From assembly GCA_947501885.1 (NCBI GenBank), contig CANMXN010000001.1, positions 1,488,001-1,552,000 of the forward strand: a DNA stretch of 64,000 nt, given 5' to 3'. Positions 1-8,201 of this stretch are shown in pieces. Source of the DNA: an uncultured Sphingorhabdus sp. (lineage in GTDB: Bacteria; Pseudomonadota; Alphaproteobacteria; Sphingomonadales; Sphingomonadaceae). The notes beneath the pieces were generated by a model. It was not told the DNA's origin and ran no database searches. It saw only the letters and a program-made list of their open reading frames with translations. The position numbers and the translations under genes were made by a program. How positions within the stretch are numbered: the first letter of the stretch is position 1; each line of letters starts with the position of its first letter.

Positions 1-729
1 TTATATTGCTGTAATAATGGCGGGTTTGAATGGCAGGATGAAAATGATTTTCTTGTTCCGCACGGTATTGCCAAAGATTATAGCGGCGGTAGTATTCAGC
101 GCATCGATATTGAAACGGGCGCAGTGGAAACCCTCTATAAAAGCGGTGATTTTGACTGCATATTACGCGGGCCGAACGATATTGTGTTCGATGAACATGG
201 CGGCTTTTGGTTCACCGATCATGGCAAGGTCGATTATGAAAAACGCGTGCATGATGTCGTGGGTATATTCTATGCCAAGGCCGATGGTAGCCATTTGGAA
301 GAAGTGATTTTCCCATCGAATAATCCCAATGGTATCGGACTATCGCCTGATGGCAAAACGCTCTATGCTGCCGAGACTTATACATGCCGTTTGATGAAAT
401 TTACCATTACAGAAGCGGGTAAGGTTGCCCCCGATATGGGACCAGGTGGCCCAGGCATAGCGCTCTATCGGCCGGCGGGTTATAAATTTTTTGATAGCCT
501 TGGCATGGAAGAATGCGGTAATATCTGCGTTGCGACAATTGGCGAATGCGGCATTAGCGTGATCTCACCTGAAGGGGAATTGGTTGAATTTGTACCAACG
601 CCCGATATTTTCACCACCAATATTTGCTTTGGCGGCGATGATAGAAAAGATGCTTATATTTGCCTATCGGGCAGCGGGCAACTCCTCAAGATGCGCTGGA
701 AACGCGCGGGACTAAAGTTGAATTTTTGA
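1..729 (+). CDS. SMP-30/gluconolactonase/LRE family protein, 5' truncated
   Basis: The frame is open from the first base of the window, so the start codon lies upstream and 242 C-terminal residues are visible. The family folds as a six-bladed beta-propeller that binds a divalent metal and usually hydrolyses lactones. The metal-site signature is visible as LRGPNDIVFDEHGGFWFTD (Asn and Asp ligands), followed by a second blade, NPNGIGLSPDGKTLYAAE. The substrate cannot be read from the sequence. The stop codon shares its last base with the start of the next gene (TGATG), so the two are probably translated together. Family assignment is firm; the exact lactone or sugar substrate is unknown. Confidence 0.85.
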   Translation, partial: LYCCNNGGFEWQDENDFLVPHGIAKDYSGGSIQRIDIETGAVETLYKSGDFDCILRGPNDIVFDEHGGFWFTDHGKVDYEKRVHDVVGIFYAKADGSHLEEVIFPSNNPNGIGLSPDGKTLYAAETYTCRLMKFTITEAGKVAPDMGPGGPGIALYRPAGYKFFDSLGMEECGNICVATIGECGISVISPEGELVEFVPTPDIFTTNICFGGDDRKDAYICLSGSGQLLKMRWKRAGLKLNF

Positions 730-1382
730 TGCAATATAACACAATAATTTTTGATTTTGGCGGGGTGATAACATCATCGCCCTTTGAAGTGTTCAACCAT
801 ATGGAACAGCAGCGCGGCATTCCCAAAGATAGCGTGCGGCGTATCAATAGTAGCAACCCCAATGGCAATGCTTGGGCGCTGTTTGAACGGGCTGAAATTG
901 ATGTAGCGCAATTTGATATGCTATTTGCCAATGAAGCAGCCATGCTAGATATTGATCTGCGCGGTTCGGATGTTTTGGCGTGCCTCGCGGGTGATATACG
1001 CCCCGCTATGGTTCGGGCGCTTGATCTGCTCAGAGATAGGGGCTTTCTATTAGGCTGTATCACCAATAATGTACCCTCAGGTAAGGGCGCTGGCATGGCT
1101 ATTAACGATGAAAAAGCTGCCGCCGTGTCCGATGTCATGGCACGGTTTGACCATATTATAGAGAGCAGCAAAGTTGGAGTTAGAAAGCCCGATCCGCGTA
1201 TCTATCAGATGAGCTACGAAGCCCTATCGGTTGCACCAGAGCAATGTATCTATCTCGATGATTTGGGTATTAACTGCAAACCAGCGGCGGCTCTGGGTAT
1301 GGCGGCTATTAAGGTTACTAGCGGCAAACAAGCGCTTGCTGAACTTGCAAAATATCTGAATATGCCTGAACTTATTTCTTAA
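729..1382 (+). CDS. HAD-superfamily (subfamily IA) phosphatase, YihX-like
   Basis: A 217-residue haloacid-dehalogenase-fold hydrolase. Motif I is DFGGV near residue 9, motif II is the ITNN segment, the conserved Lys lies in KVGVRKPDP and motif IV is YLDDLGINCKPA. The usual second Asp of motif I is Gly, as in YihX-type sugar phosphatases and some epoxide-hydrolase N-domains. I chose the ATG at 729 because it overlaps the upstream stop by one base and places motif I at the N-terminus; an in-frame ATG at 660 would add a non-homologous extension inside the upstream gene. It probably dephosphorylates a small metabolite in the cytoplasm. Substrate not identifiable. Confidence 0.85.
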   Translation: MQYNTIIFDFGGVITSSPFEVFNHMEQQRGIPKDSVRRINSSNPNGNAWALFERAEIDVAQFDMLFANEAAMLDIDLRGSDVLACLAGDIRPAMVRALDLLRDRGFLLGCITNNVPSGKGAGMAINDEKAAAVSDVMARFDHIIESSKVGVRKPDPRIYQMSYEALSVAPEQCIYLDDLGINCKPAAALGMAAIKVTSGKQALAELAKYLNMPELIS

Positions 1383-1421
1383 CCATCACCCTATTTTATC
1401 CCATATTAGAAAGTCAAAACC

Positions 1422-2060
1422 ATGACCATCACTTTGCACCATCTACGTTTTTCACGCTCTACTCGAATTATCTGGTTGATGGAAGAATTAGGGGCGGACT
1501 ATAAAATTGTTGAGCATCACCGTGATGCGCAAACCAACCGTTCGCAAGAAGATATGTTTGCGCTGCATCCCATTGCCAAAGCACCTGCGATAGAGGTGGA
1601 TGGCCGCATCATGATTGAATCGGGTGCGATCATAGAATATCTGTGCGAAATTAATGATGGCAAATTGGCCATTAATGCAGGTGAAAAAGACCGCAGCGCC
1701 TATTTGGAATGGCTACATTTTGCTGAGGGAACCGTTGCTATGCCGATGCTCATGACATTGCTCGGGCCGCGCTTTGGTGGTCTTGAGAATTTACCCATTA
1801 TGAAAGGCTTTATTGAGGGTGAAGTTGGCAAATTGCTCGATTATATCGATGGTCATATGGACGGGCGCGAATTTCTGGTGGGCGATGCTATCACAGGTGC
1901 GGACATCAATATGGAATATTTGCTGGAGCTAGGCAATTTGGTTGGTTTACTCAATGAACGAGCGCATGCCAAAGCCTATTTGCAGCGATTAATGGCGCGT
2001 GATGCCTATAAAAAAGCCATTAAAATCGGTGGCCCGCTCACTCCTATGCAAGCAGAATGA
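1422..2060 (+). CDS. Glutathione S-transferase family protein
   Basis: A 212-residue soluble protein with the two-domain GST layout. The N-terminal thioredoxin-like half starts TITLHHLRFSRSTRIIWLME and carries the cis-Pro and glutathione-contacting segment KAPAIEVDGRIMIESGAI near residues 50-68. The all-helical C-terminal half follows, with VGDAITGADINMEYLL as the N-capping helix motif. It conjugates or binds glutathione. It stands 39 bp after the HAD gene and may be the last gene of that transcript. Class and substrate cannot be assigned. Confidence 0.88.
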   Translation: MTITLHHLRFSRSTRIIWLMEELGADYKIVEHHRDAQTNRSQEDMFALHPIAKAPAIEVDGRIMIESGAIIEYLCEINDGKLAINAGEKDRSAYLEWLHFAEGTVAMPMLMTLLGPRFGGLENLPIMKGFIEGEVGKLLDYIDGHMDGREFLVGDAITGADINMEYLLELGNLVGLLNERAHAKAYLQRLMARDAYKKAIKIGGPLTPMQAE

Positions 2061-2341
2061 TGTATTGATAAATATATAGATTATAATATCACTTTTCTTG
2101 GTTTTATATACCCGGTTTAACCATAATAGATATTGCACAAACTTAGCATTATATGCGTCGACAATAATATGCGTAGCCATTTGCTGTGCCTGATAAGACA
2201 TTTTACCCTTATTAGAAAAAAATAAAGGATATTCTGATAACCGTTAAGCATGGGCCATGAATTAGAAGCTAGGCCCTCATAGATAGAGCCTAATAGGTTG
2301 ATATATTGTGGTAAGTGGATGAATGTTTCAGAAGGTTTATG

Positions 2342-3493
2342 ATGGATAGTACCGAAATACGTTGGGAAAGTGAGGTCTTATGCGTATCCGCTATTAAAAA
2401 GCTACATGCACAATGGGAGTCTTTGACAGACCAAGCTATTGAAAAAAATATCTTCCTTTTTCCATGGTTTATCTCGGCATCTCTACCTTTGTTAGAGAAT
2501 AAGAACCCTCAAATCACAACTATCTATAGTGACGATATGTTGATAGGCTTGTTCATCGTTGCCAAAGATGTTGGCTATGTTAAATTACCGCTAAGATTTT
2601 ATCGAACAGCGCTGCATCCAGATCAATTTTTAGCAACGCCATTGGTTCGTGAAGGCTTTTCCGATCAATTTGCTATTGGTCTATGCAAATGGTTGGATAC
2701 TAGTTCGCGCGATATCTCCATGAAATTATTTCCATTATTAAGTGCTGATAGTCCTATTCATGCTTCTTTGAAAAGAATATGCCAATTTCAAGATCGACCG
2801 CTTATTACCATAGATACATTCTCTCGGGCTGCGATTATACCTAGGGCGCATAGCGAAGAAATGGTTTTAGATGCTATCGGTAAAAGCCGTAGAAAAAATT
2901 TGCGCCGCACTGCTAAAAAACTTTCAGAGCTTGGAACTGTAAAAATAGAGCGAATGCAAGATACTGATAATATCGATGAGTGGATTGATGAATTTTTGCA
3001 ATTAGAACATAGTGGTTGGAAGGGTAAGAACCAATCCTCCTTTCTAGCAAGGTCTGAGGACACCGAATTTTTCGTGAACTTGGCGCATAGTGCCTTTGCC
3101 AATAATGCAATGAATTTTTTCCGCCTGACGCTCGATGGGCGTGCTATTGCTTATACATTTGATTTGCTCGGTAAACCTTATGGTTATGGTACAAAGTCGG
3201 CCTATGATGAAGCATATCGTGCTTACACTCCAGGTATTCTTCTGATCTATGAGTCCTTAAAATATTATCTTACAAGGGAAGAGTTTGACATCATCGATAG
3301 CTGTACTGCACCCGATAATATGATGCTCAATGATTTATGGCCCGATCGGCGTGAAATTACCAGCTTGGCTTTGCTACGCTCAGGTAAGCGTTATCAATGG
3401 CCTTTCTTTTTATTATATAAAGCCAAGATGTGGTTAAAAGAACGCAAGTTGCAATTGCATGTGCCGAAATTAAAGAGATTATTGAACTCATAA
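2342..3493 (+). CDS. FemAB/CelD-type GNAT acetyltransferase
   Basis: A 383-residue protein of the Acetyltransf_6 (BioF2-like, CelD/BcsL) group, often linked to envelope or exopolysaccharide modification. The family's features are visible in the second half: a basic stretch SRRKNLRRTAKKLSELG near residue 185, a Trp in the acceptor segment LEHSGWKGKNQSS, and the GNAT core reading NFFRLTLDGRAIAYTFDLL. Two in-frame ATGs stand at 2339 and 2342; the GAAGG at 2331-2335 is 6 bp from the second, which I chose. A longer in-frame start at 2315 has no such site. The 280 bp upstream is non-coding and holds only a 5-bp GGGCC/GGCCC inverted repeat (2252-2276). Acceptor unknown. Confidence 0.75.
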   Translation: MDSTEIRWESEVLCVSAIKKLHAQWESLTDQAIEKNIFLFPWFISASLPLLENKNPQITTIYSDDMLIGLFIVAKDVGYVKLPLRFYRTALHPDQFLATPLVREGFSDQFAIGLCKWLDTSSRDISMKLFPLLSADSPIHASLKRICQFQDRPLITIDTFSRAAIIPRAHSEEMVLDAIGKSRRKNLRRTAKKLSELGTVKIERMQDTDNIDEWIDEFLQLEHSGWKGKNQSSFLARSEDTEFFVNLAHSAFANNAMNFFRLTLDGRAIAYTFDLLGKPYGYGTKSAYDEAYRAYTPGILLIYESLKYYLTREEFDIIDSCTAPDNMMLNDLWPDRREITSLALLRSGKRYQWPFFLLYKAKMWLKERKLQLHVPKLKRLLNS

Positions 3494-3505
3494 GATTAAG
3501 CAAAT

Positions 3506-3985
3506 TTATTTTTGAGACATACGCAATATTTCTGCCCATTCATCGGCGCTCACTGCGCTGACCGATAAACGAGACTGGCGTACCAAAGGCATATCGGCAA
3601 GCTTGGGGTTAGCCTTAATGGCCTTTAAGGTGACAGATTGAGGCAGCTTGCGCACGGGTTTAAAATTCACCGCGACAAATTTGCCATTGGGATCGGTAGG
3701 GTCGATATAATGCTCGCGGGTGACCTCGGCGATACCAACAATTTCCAGACCAATTTGACTATGATAGAAAAAGGCGTGATCGCCAATTTGCATAGATCTG
3801 AGATTTTTTGCTGCTGCATGATTGCGCACCCCATCCCACATACCCAAATTCTCGCTGGGGTTCTTACTGAGATTCTCACTGGGGTTTTCATTGGCATCTT
3901 CATGTGGTTTTTTTGCCTCATGCTCTGCAATAAGGTCATCCCAACCATAAGCATTGGGTTCTGATTTTATTAGCCAATATTGCAT
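3506..3985 (-). CDS. EVE domain-containing protein with an inserted octapeptide repeat
   Basis: A 159-residue EVE (PUA-like) domain protein, a family thought to read modified bases in nucleic acids. Seen: the diagnostic start MQYWLIKSEP, the WDGVRNHAAAKNLRSMQIGD segment and the FYHSQIGLEIVGIAEV core with aromatic-cage residues. Between the N-terminal strand and the WDGVRN segment there is an extra low-complexity insert built from two copies of an octapeptide ending NPSENL, which is unusual because this loop is normally short. The Shine-Dalgarno AAGGAG lies upstream of the ATG. It is the last gene of the thrC-to-EVE operon, 26 bp after the SDR gene. Confidence 0.88.
   Translation of the reverse strand: MQYWLIKSEPNAYGWDDLIAEHEAKKPHEDANENPSENLSKNPSENLGMWDGVRNHAAAKNLRSMQIGDHAFFYHSQIGLEIVGIAEVTREHYIDPTDPNGKFVAVNFKPVRKLPQSVTLKAIKANPKLADMPLVRQSRLSVSAVSADEWAEILRMSQK
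3848..3895. repeat. 24-bp tandem repeat, two copies, within the EVE gene
   Basis: Two adjacent imperfect 24-bp units (3848-3871 and 3872-3895) begin ATTCTC(G/A)CTGGGGTT. They encode two octapeptides ending NPSENL in the EVE protein. Because the unit is a multiple of three, gain or loss of copies keeps the frame open. Confidence 0.8.
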
Positions 3986-4011
3986 TACAACCTCTCCTTA
4001 GCCGTTAGCCT

Positions 4012-4770
4012 TCACATAAATTCAAAATCGCGCTCATAGCTCTCCATATGCGCGCCGCCATCAACAAATAATAATTGTCCTGTCACAGCTTTGGCATGAG
4101 CCAAGTAAAGCGCAGCTTGTGCTATATCTTGGGCTGTGCTGTTCATACCCAGCGGCATAGCATCGGCAATACGAGCAATATGTGCATCATCAAATCTATC
4201 GGGTGCAAGCGTAAAACCAGGGGCGATACCATTAATGCGTGCTCGCTTGCCATAAGCACGTGCTTGGGTGCGAATAGATTCTGCGAGAGCCTGTTTTGAT
4301 AAGGTATAACTAGTTTGATCAATATTGGGATTGCGTACCCGCTGATCAATAATTTGGATGATGGAGACTTGCCTATCGCTGCACTCTATCAACGCCTTGG
4401 TGAGAAATAGAGGGCTGCGAAAATTAACCGCCATATGCATATCAAAACTCTCAGCATTCATACTATCAACATCATCATATTGAAATAAGGATGCATTGTT
4501 GATGAGTATATTGGGGGTATGTCCAAAATACGAAATAACGGCTTCCATCAATTGAGGTGCAGTATCACTTTTGCTTAAGTCGGCTTGAAATCCATGCCAA
4601 TCACTATTGTTCTGGTCGAGCGTTTCTCGCAGGGCTGCTTCTGCTTTCGTGTCGCTATGACCATGCAATGCCAATGCATATCCATTATTAGCAAAATGTG
4701 AGGCAATGATAGCCCCTATGCGCCGAAACCCACCTGTAATTAATACCAAAGGCGGTGTATTATTGCTCAT
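4012..4770 (-). CDS. folM: SDR family oxidoreductase, pteridine reductase/FolM-like
   Basis: A 252-residue short-chain dehydrogenase. The cofactor loop reads TGGFRRIGAIIA, the TGxxxRxG form found in pteridine reductases and dihydromonapterin reductase (FolM) rather than the ordinary TGxxxGxG. The catalytic pair is YTLSKQALAE, and NNAS is present. It would reduce dihydropterins with NADPH. Context supports this: its start overlaps the stop of folB by 4 nt (ATGA), so both are made from the same message. The ascription to FolM is inference from the loop and the neighbour; another carbonyl substrate is possible. Confidence 0.75.
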   Translation of the reverse strand: MSNNTPPLVLITGGFRRIGAIIASHFANNGYALALHGHSDTKAEAALRETLDQNNSDWHGFQADLSKSDTAPQLMEAVISYFGHTPNILINNASLFQYDDVDSMNAESFDMHMAVNFRSPLFLTKALIECSDRQVSIIQIIDQRVRNPNIDQTSYTLSKQALAESIRTQARAYGKRARINGIAPGFTLAPDRFDDAHIARIADAMPLGMNSTAQDIAQAALYLAHAKAVTGQLLFVDGGAHMESYERDFEFM

Positions 4771-5135
4771 GTGCGATAACGCTTCATGGTGATACCAATG
4801 GCCTCGCTATCCTCAGCAATGGCCAGTTTGACAATTTTAACTATAATTTTTTGCACCCGTTTATCACCCGCAAAAATAGTATCCATAATATGATCGGCCA
4901 CCGCCTCTATCAATGTGAAGTGTACATCTTTGGGAAGGCCTGTCACGGCATCTTTCAAGTCCATATAGTTTTTGGAAGCATCAAGAGGCGTGTCGGGTTT
5001 ATAATGATCGGCCATTTCCAGATCAGCGCTAATGGAGATGCGCAAGGGTTGGGGCAGATGCGTTTCTTGGCTGTAGATTCCCGTTAAGACATCAATCTCT
5101 AAATCATGCATTTCAAGCGTAAGACTGTCTGACAT
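4767..5135 (-). CDS. folB: Dihydroneopterin aldolase
   Basis: A 122-residue FolB, which cleaves 7,8-dihydroneopterin to 6-hydroxymethyl-dihydropterin in folate synthesis. Seen: MHDLEIDVLTGIY at the N-terminus, the FTLIEAVADHIMDTIF helix with the substrate-binding Glu, and the catalytic Lys in VKIVKLAIAEDSEAIG. I placed the start at 5135 because AGGAAAAAT precedes it and homology begins there; the frame is open further upstream only because it runs back into the methyltransferase gene. It overlaps the FolM-like SDR by ATGA. Confidence 0.88.
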   Translation of the reverse strand: MSDSLTLEMHDLEIDVLTGIYSQETHLPQPLRISISADLEMADHYKPDTPLDASKNYMDLKDAVTGLPKDVHFTLIEAVADHIMDTIFAGDKRVQKIIVKIVKLAIAEDSEAIGITMKRYRT

Positions 5136-5142
5136 ATTTTTC

Positions 5143-6033
5143 CTATCTGCTCCATCGTGCAAAAATAGCGGTGGGCAATAAATGGCCGCGTGCTTCTTCT
5201 TGTACGGCCAATTCGCCAAATTCAACTGTGCCGCCCATATCCGCAAAAGCTTCTTGGAGTAAATTTCCAATTGCTATAGCTGACATGCGCACGGCATAAA
5301 CGGTCAAAAAGAGGAATTTTGAATTTTCATCAAGCAATTTACGGCAATTGGTGATTAGTTCTGGTAAGTCTTCCTCTAAACGCCAAATCTCGCCATCAGG
5401 ACCGCGCCCATATTTAGGAGGATCAAGCAATATACCATCATAGCGGCGACCCCGCCTTACTTCGCGGGCGGTAAATTTCGCAGCATCATCAATGATCCAA
5501 CGTATTGGGCGATCAGTCATATTTGATAGACTTGCGTTTTCGCGTGCTTTGGCAACAGATTTTTTGGAGGCATCAACATGTACAACTTTAGCGCCAAAAC
5601 TGGATAAGGCCAAGCTACCGACACCTGTATAACCGAATAAATTCATACATTCGGGACTATGAACGGCTTCAACTTTATTACCCATCCAACGCCATACAGG
5701 GTCCATGTCGGGGAAGAAGCCTAAATGGCGAAAGGGAGTACATTCGGCGGTGAAATGAACATCATTCCAATGAAGCGGCCATCCCTCTAAAATACCCCCC
5801 GTGTAATGCCACCGACCACCACCATCGGCATCAGCTGCGGGTATAAATTCAGCATCGGCTTGCCAGATATCGGATGCAGGTTCCCACATGGCTTGCGGTT
5901 CTGGCCGAATGAAGTGATAGCGACCATAGCGTTCATATTTGCGGCCATTTCCGCTGTCGATTAAGGTATAATCATCGCGTGGATGGCTGACCATTGTCTG
6001 AAATGCAGGAATTTTGACGGCACTGTCTTTCAT
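5143..6033 (-). CDS. Class I SAM-dependent methyltransferase, RlmI/RlmK-like
   Basis: A 296-residue Rossmann methyltransferase. The SAM-binding motif is LFGYTGVGSLALSSFGAKVV, followed by HVDASKKSVAKARENA (motif II acidic residue) and the catalytic-loop motif LLDPPKYGRG, the arrangement seen in COG1092 rRNA methyltransferases. No PUA domain precedes it, so it is the short form found in many alphaproteobacteria. It starts 3 bp after thrC and ends 7 bp before folB, so all three are cotranscribed. Substrate is probably ribosomal RNA (inference). Confidence 0.8.
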   Translation of the reverse strand: MKDSAVKIPAFQTMVSHPRDDYTLIDSGNGRKYERYGRYHFIRPEPQAMWEPASDIWQADAEFIPAADADGGGRWHYTGGILEGWPLHWNDVHFTAECTPFRHLGFFPDMDPVWRWMGNKVEAVHSPECMNLFGYTGVGSLALSSFGAKVVHVDASKKSVAKARENASLSNMTDRPIRWIIDDAAKFTAREVRRGRRYDGILLDPPKYGRGPDGEIWRLEEDLPELITNCRKLLDENSKFLFLTVYAVRMSAIAIGNLLQEAFADMGGTVEFGELAVQEEARGHLLPTAIFARWSR

Positions 6034-6036
6034 GAC

Positions 6037-7434
6037 TTAACGTCTATTGTTGGCATTTTTTAAAATATGTTGAGACACAATGTCATAATCATTGGCTAAT
6101 ATTTCAAAACGTTCTTCGCGTTCAAACAAATTACCAATGCGCCCTGGTAGTGCTGGGCGTTGACCCGTTGCTTTTTCAACAATATCACGAAATTTTGCAG
6201 GATGTGCCGTTGCGAGTGAGACTATAGGGATATCTGCACTGAGATTATAATTCTGTGCAGCATTAAGGCCGATTGCTGTATGCGGGTCAATTACCATAGC
6301 ATGGTCTTGATGCGTTACATTCATAGTGTGTAGCATTTCATCTTCGTCGACACGGGCGGCGCTGAAAATAGAAGCATGGCGGCGTAGATCGGTGCTCAAT
6401 ACCATCTTGCCCATTTGCTCAAACCATTTCATGCGTGCACCAGTGGTACTGCCATCGCGGCCTTCCAGATCAAATAATAGACGTTCGAAATTGCTCGACA
6501 CTTGAATATCCATCGATGGTGAAGCGGTCTGATATACCTCACCCTTGGAATAATCACCGCGACTAAGCGCTCGGAACAAAATATCATTGACGTTGGTGGC
6601 GACTATTAACCGCTCTATCGGTAGGCCCATTTGGGCCGCAACATAACCAGCAAATACATCACCAAAATTACCCGTAGGGACAGAAAAGGCTACTGGTCTT
6701 GCAGGACCGCCCAATTGTAGGGCGGAATAGAAATAATAGACAATCTGTGCCATAAGACGCGCCCAATTAATTGAGTTAACAGCGGAAATCTGCAGCGGTC
6801 CGTTAATCTCGCTGTCGGAAAACATGCGTTTGACCATAGCTTGCGCATCATCAAAACTACCTTCAATAGCGATATTGCGCACATTGGGGGCGAGTATGGT
6901 TGTCATCTGCCGGCGCTGCACATCGGATATGCGGCCATGCGGATGGAGCATGAAAATTTCTACATTATCGCGGCCAGCAATGGCATCAATAGCCGCCGAC
7001 CCTGTATCGCCCGATGTTGCACCGACGATGGTCAGACTTTTGTCGCTACCGCTTAGGAATTTTTCAAATAAATGGCCGACCAGTTGTAGGGCAATGTCCT
7101 TGAACGCCAATGTCGGTCCGTGAAATAATTCTAATATCCAATGCTGCTGATCGAGCTGCGTTAATGGCGTAACGCCTTTATGCGAAAAGCTGCCATAGGC
7201 CGCTTCGCATAGCTCTAATGTCTCGGCTTCACTGAGGCTGCCCGCTACAAATGGCGTCATAATTTTCGCGGCTAATTGCGCATAAGGCAGACCGCGCATT
7301 GCGGTAATTTCATCTGATGAGAAACGCGGCCAATGTTCGGGCACGAACAAACCACCATCGGGAGCAAGGCCAGCGAGTGTCACATCTGCAAAGCCCATTG
7401 CAGGGCTATTTCCACGGGTGCTAATATATTCCAT
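6037..7434 (-). CDS. thrC: Threonine synthase
   Basis: A 465-residue PLP enzyme that converts O-phosphohomoserine to threonine. The N-terminal MEYISTRGNSPAMGFADVTL, the PLP lysine in HGPTLAFKDIALQLVG, the phosphate-binding GATSGDTGSAAIDA and PTGNFGDVFAGY segments are all present, and the length matches the long bacterial/yeast-type subgroup. It is the first gene of a five-gene minus-strand operon. No strong Shine-Dalgarno is visible before the ATG. Confidence 0.97.
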   Translation of the reverse strand: MEYISTRGNSPAMGFADVTLAGLAPDGGLFVPEHWPRFSSDEITAMRGLPYAQLAAKIMTPFVAGSLSEAETLELCEAAYGSFSHKGVTPLTQLDQQHWILELFHGPTLAFKDIALQLVGHLFEKFLSGSDKSLTIVGATSGDTGSAAIDAIAGRDNVEIFMLHPHGRISDVQRRQMTTILAPNVRNIAIEGSFDDAQAMVKRMFSDSEINGPLQISAVNSINWARLMAQIVYYFYSALQLGGPARPVAFSVPTGNFGDVFAGYVAAQMGLPIERLIVATNVNDILFRALSRGDYSKGEVYQTASPSMDIQVSSNFERLLFDLEGRDGSTTGARMKWFEQMGKMVLSTDLRRHASIFSAARVDEDEMLHTMNVTHQDHAMVIDPHTAIGLNAAQNYNLSADIPIVSLATAHPAKFRDIVEKATGQRPALPGRIGNLFEREERFEILANDYDIVSQHILKNANNRR

Positions 7435-7543
7435 GTAAAGCGGTTAGCGCTAAGTTGTAATAATCGCAAGTTTTGTGTGATTATCGATAATAATTGTTGA
7501 TGTGTTTTAATTAAAATTTACATATTCTTGATAATGGTTTCCA

Positions 7544-8047
7544 ATGGCGCAAGACACAGAAACTATCAAACAAATCATAAATGGTAGCCGTGATTTTATC
7601 ATGGACCAATTTGAATGGGGATTGTTTGTTTTTACATTGGTAGGCTGGTGTATGGTCTCAATTGCCATTGTAATGTTACTTTTCACCTTATGGCATCGTT
7701 TCAACTCTGTGCTCGTTGCAATAAAAATCATTGGACTAAAAGAAGAAGTTAGAGAAAATAAAAATAGAAAAGATGATGAGCCGTTAGAATATATTTTATT
7801 CACACCAGAGTTTGAAATTATATCAGGTAAATTTATTGGAAAAACTTGTTTTAGTGCGACGGCGTCTTCGAATAATGACCATAATATTGGCGAAAAAATC
7901 GATGGTTATTATTCGGCAAAGACTGGCCATATTGAGAGTAAGAAATCAATAAAAACAAGTTACATGATATCTGTTATGATTGGGATAATCGGATTATTTC
8001 TCTCTAATGGGCTGCCGTTTCTTATGCGTTACTCCATTGTATACTGA
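7544..8047 (+). CDS. Two-TM membrane protein, DUF3592-like
   Basis: A 167-residue protein, not firmly recognised. A hydrophobic span lies near residues 24-50 (WGLFVFTLVGWCMVSIAIVM) and a second near 142-160 (ISVMIGIIGLFLSNG). The soluble part between them contains GEKIDGYYSAKTGHIES just before the second span, which resembles the G..V.VyYdP..P..S pattern of DUF3592 membrane proteins. It stands alone, divergent from thrC, and is more AT-rich than its neighbours. Function unknown; the DUF3592 link is tentative. Confidence 0.6.
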   Translation: MAQDTETIKQIINGSRDFIMDQFEWGLFVFTLVGWCMVSIAIVMLLFTLWHRFNSVLVAIKIIGLKEEVRENKNRKDDEPLEYILFTPEFEIISGKFIGKTCFSATASSNNDHNIGEKIDGYYSAKTGHIESKKSIKTSYMISVMIGIIGLFLSNGLPFLMRYSIVY

Positions 8048-8057
8048 CCGTAATAAT

Positions 8058-8111
8058 TCAGCTCAAACCGGCTTTGACAAAGTCGGCACATCGCTTGCCG
8101 ATCATGATGCC
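8058..8111 (-). pseudogene. Relic C-terminus of a second GMC oxidoreductase
   Basis: Read on the minus strand this piece gives MIGKRCADFVKAGLS and a TGA stop, nearly the same as the last residues of the intact GMC oxidoreductase next door (MIGERCADFVKADLG). Over 46 bp (8065-8110 against 8209-8254) I count 38 identical bases, all eight differences being transitions. Upstream of this piece the similarity stops, so only the tail of a former tandem or related copy remains. Confidence 0.75.
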
Positions 8112-8113
8112 CC

Positions 8114-8161
8114 TTTCATCTTAGCAAAAGTGCCTCTGCGGTTTTGCGTAAAAAGATGAAA
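8114..8161. repeat. Long imperfect palindrome between convergent genes
   Basis: TTTCATCTT (8114-8122) pairs with AAGATGAAA (8153-8161), and inside it GCAAAA (8124-8129) pairs with TTTTGC (8142-8147). The hairpin lies between the DUF3592-like gene and the GMC oxidoreductase, which point at each other, so it may end transcription from both sides. It directly abuts the GMC relic. Confidence 0.55.
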
Positions 8162-8201
8162 TCACAAGGATTCCGAGCATCTTAATTGGAGCAGATTCGT
8201 T

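Noticed and set aside
660-728. Start of the HAD phosphatase at ATG 660
   Set aside because: The extra 23 residues are read from the end of the SMP-30 gene in another frame; ATG 729 gives the normal N-terminus.
1989-2201. 70-codon minus-strand frame with an AAGGG before its ATG, overlapping the end of the GST gene
   Set aside because: It runs 72 bp into a clear GST on the other strand, has no recognisable domain and its second half is only the antisense of GST codons.
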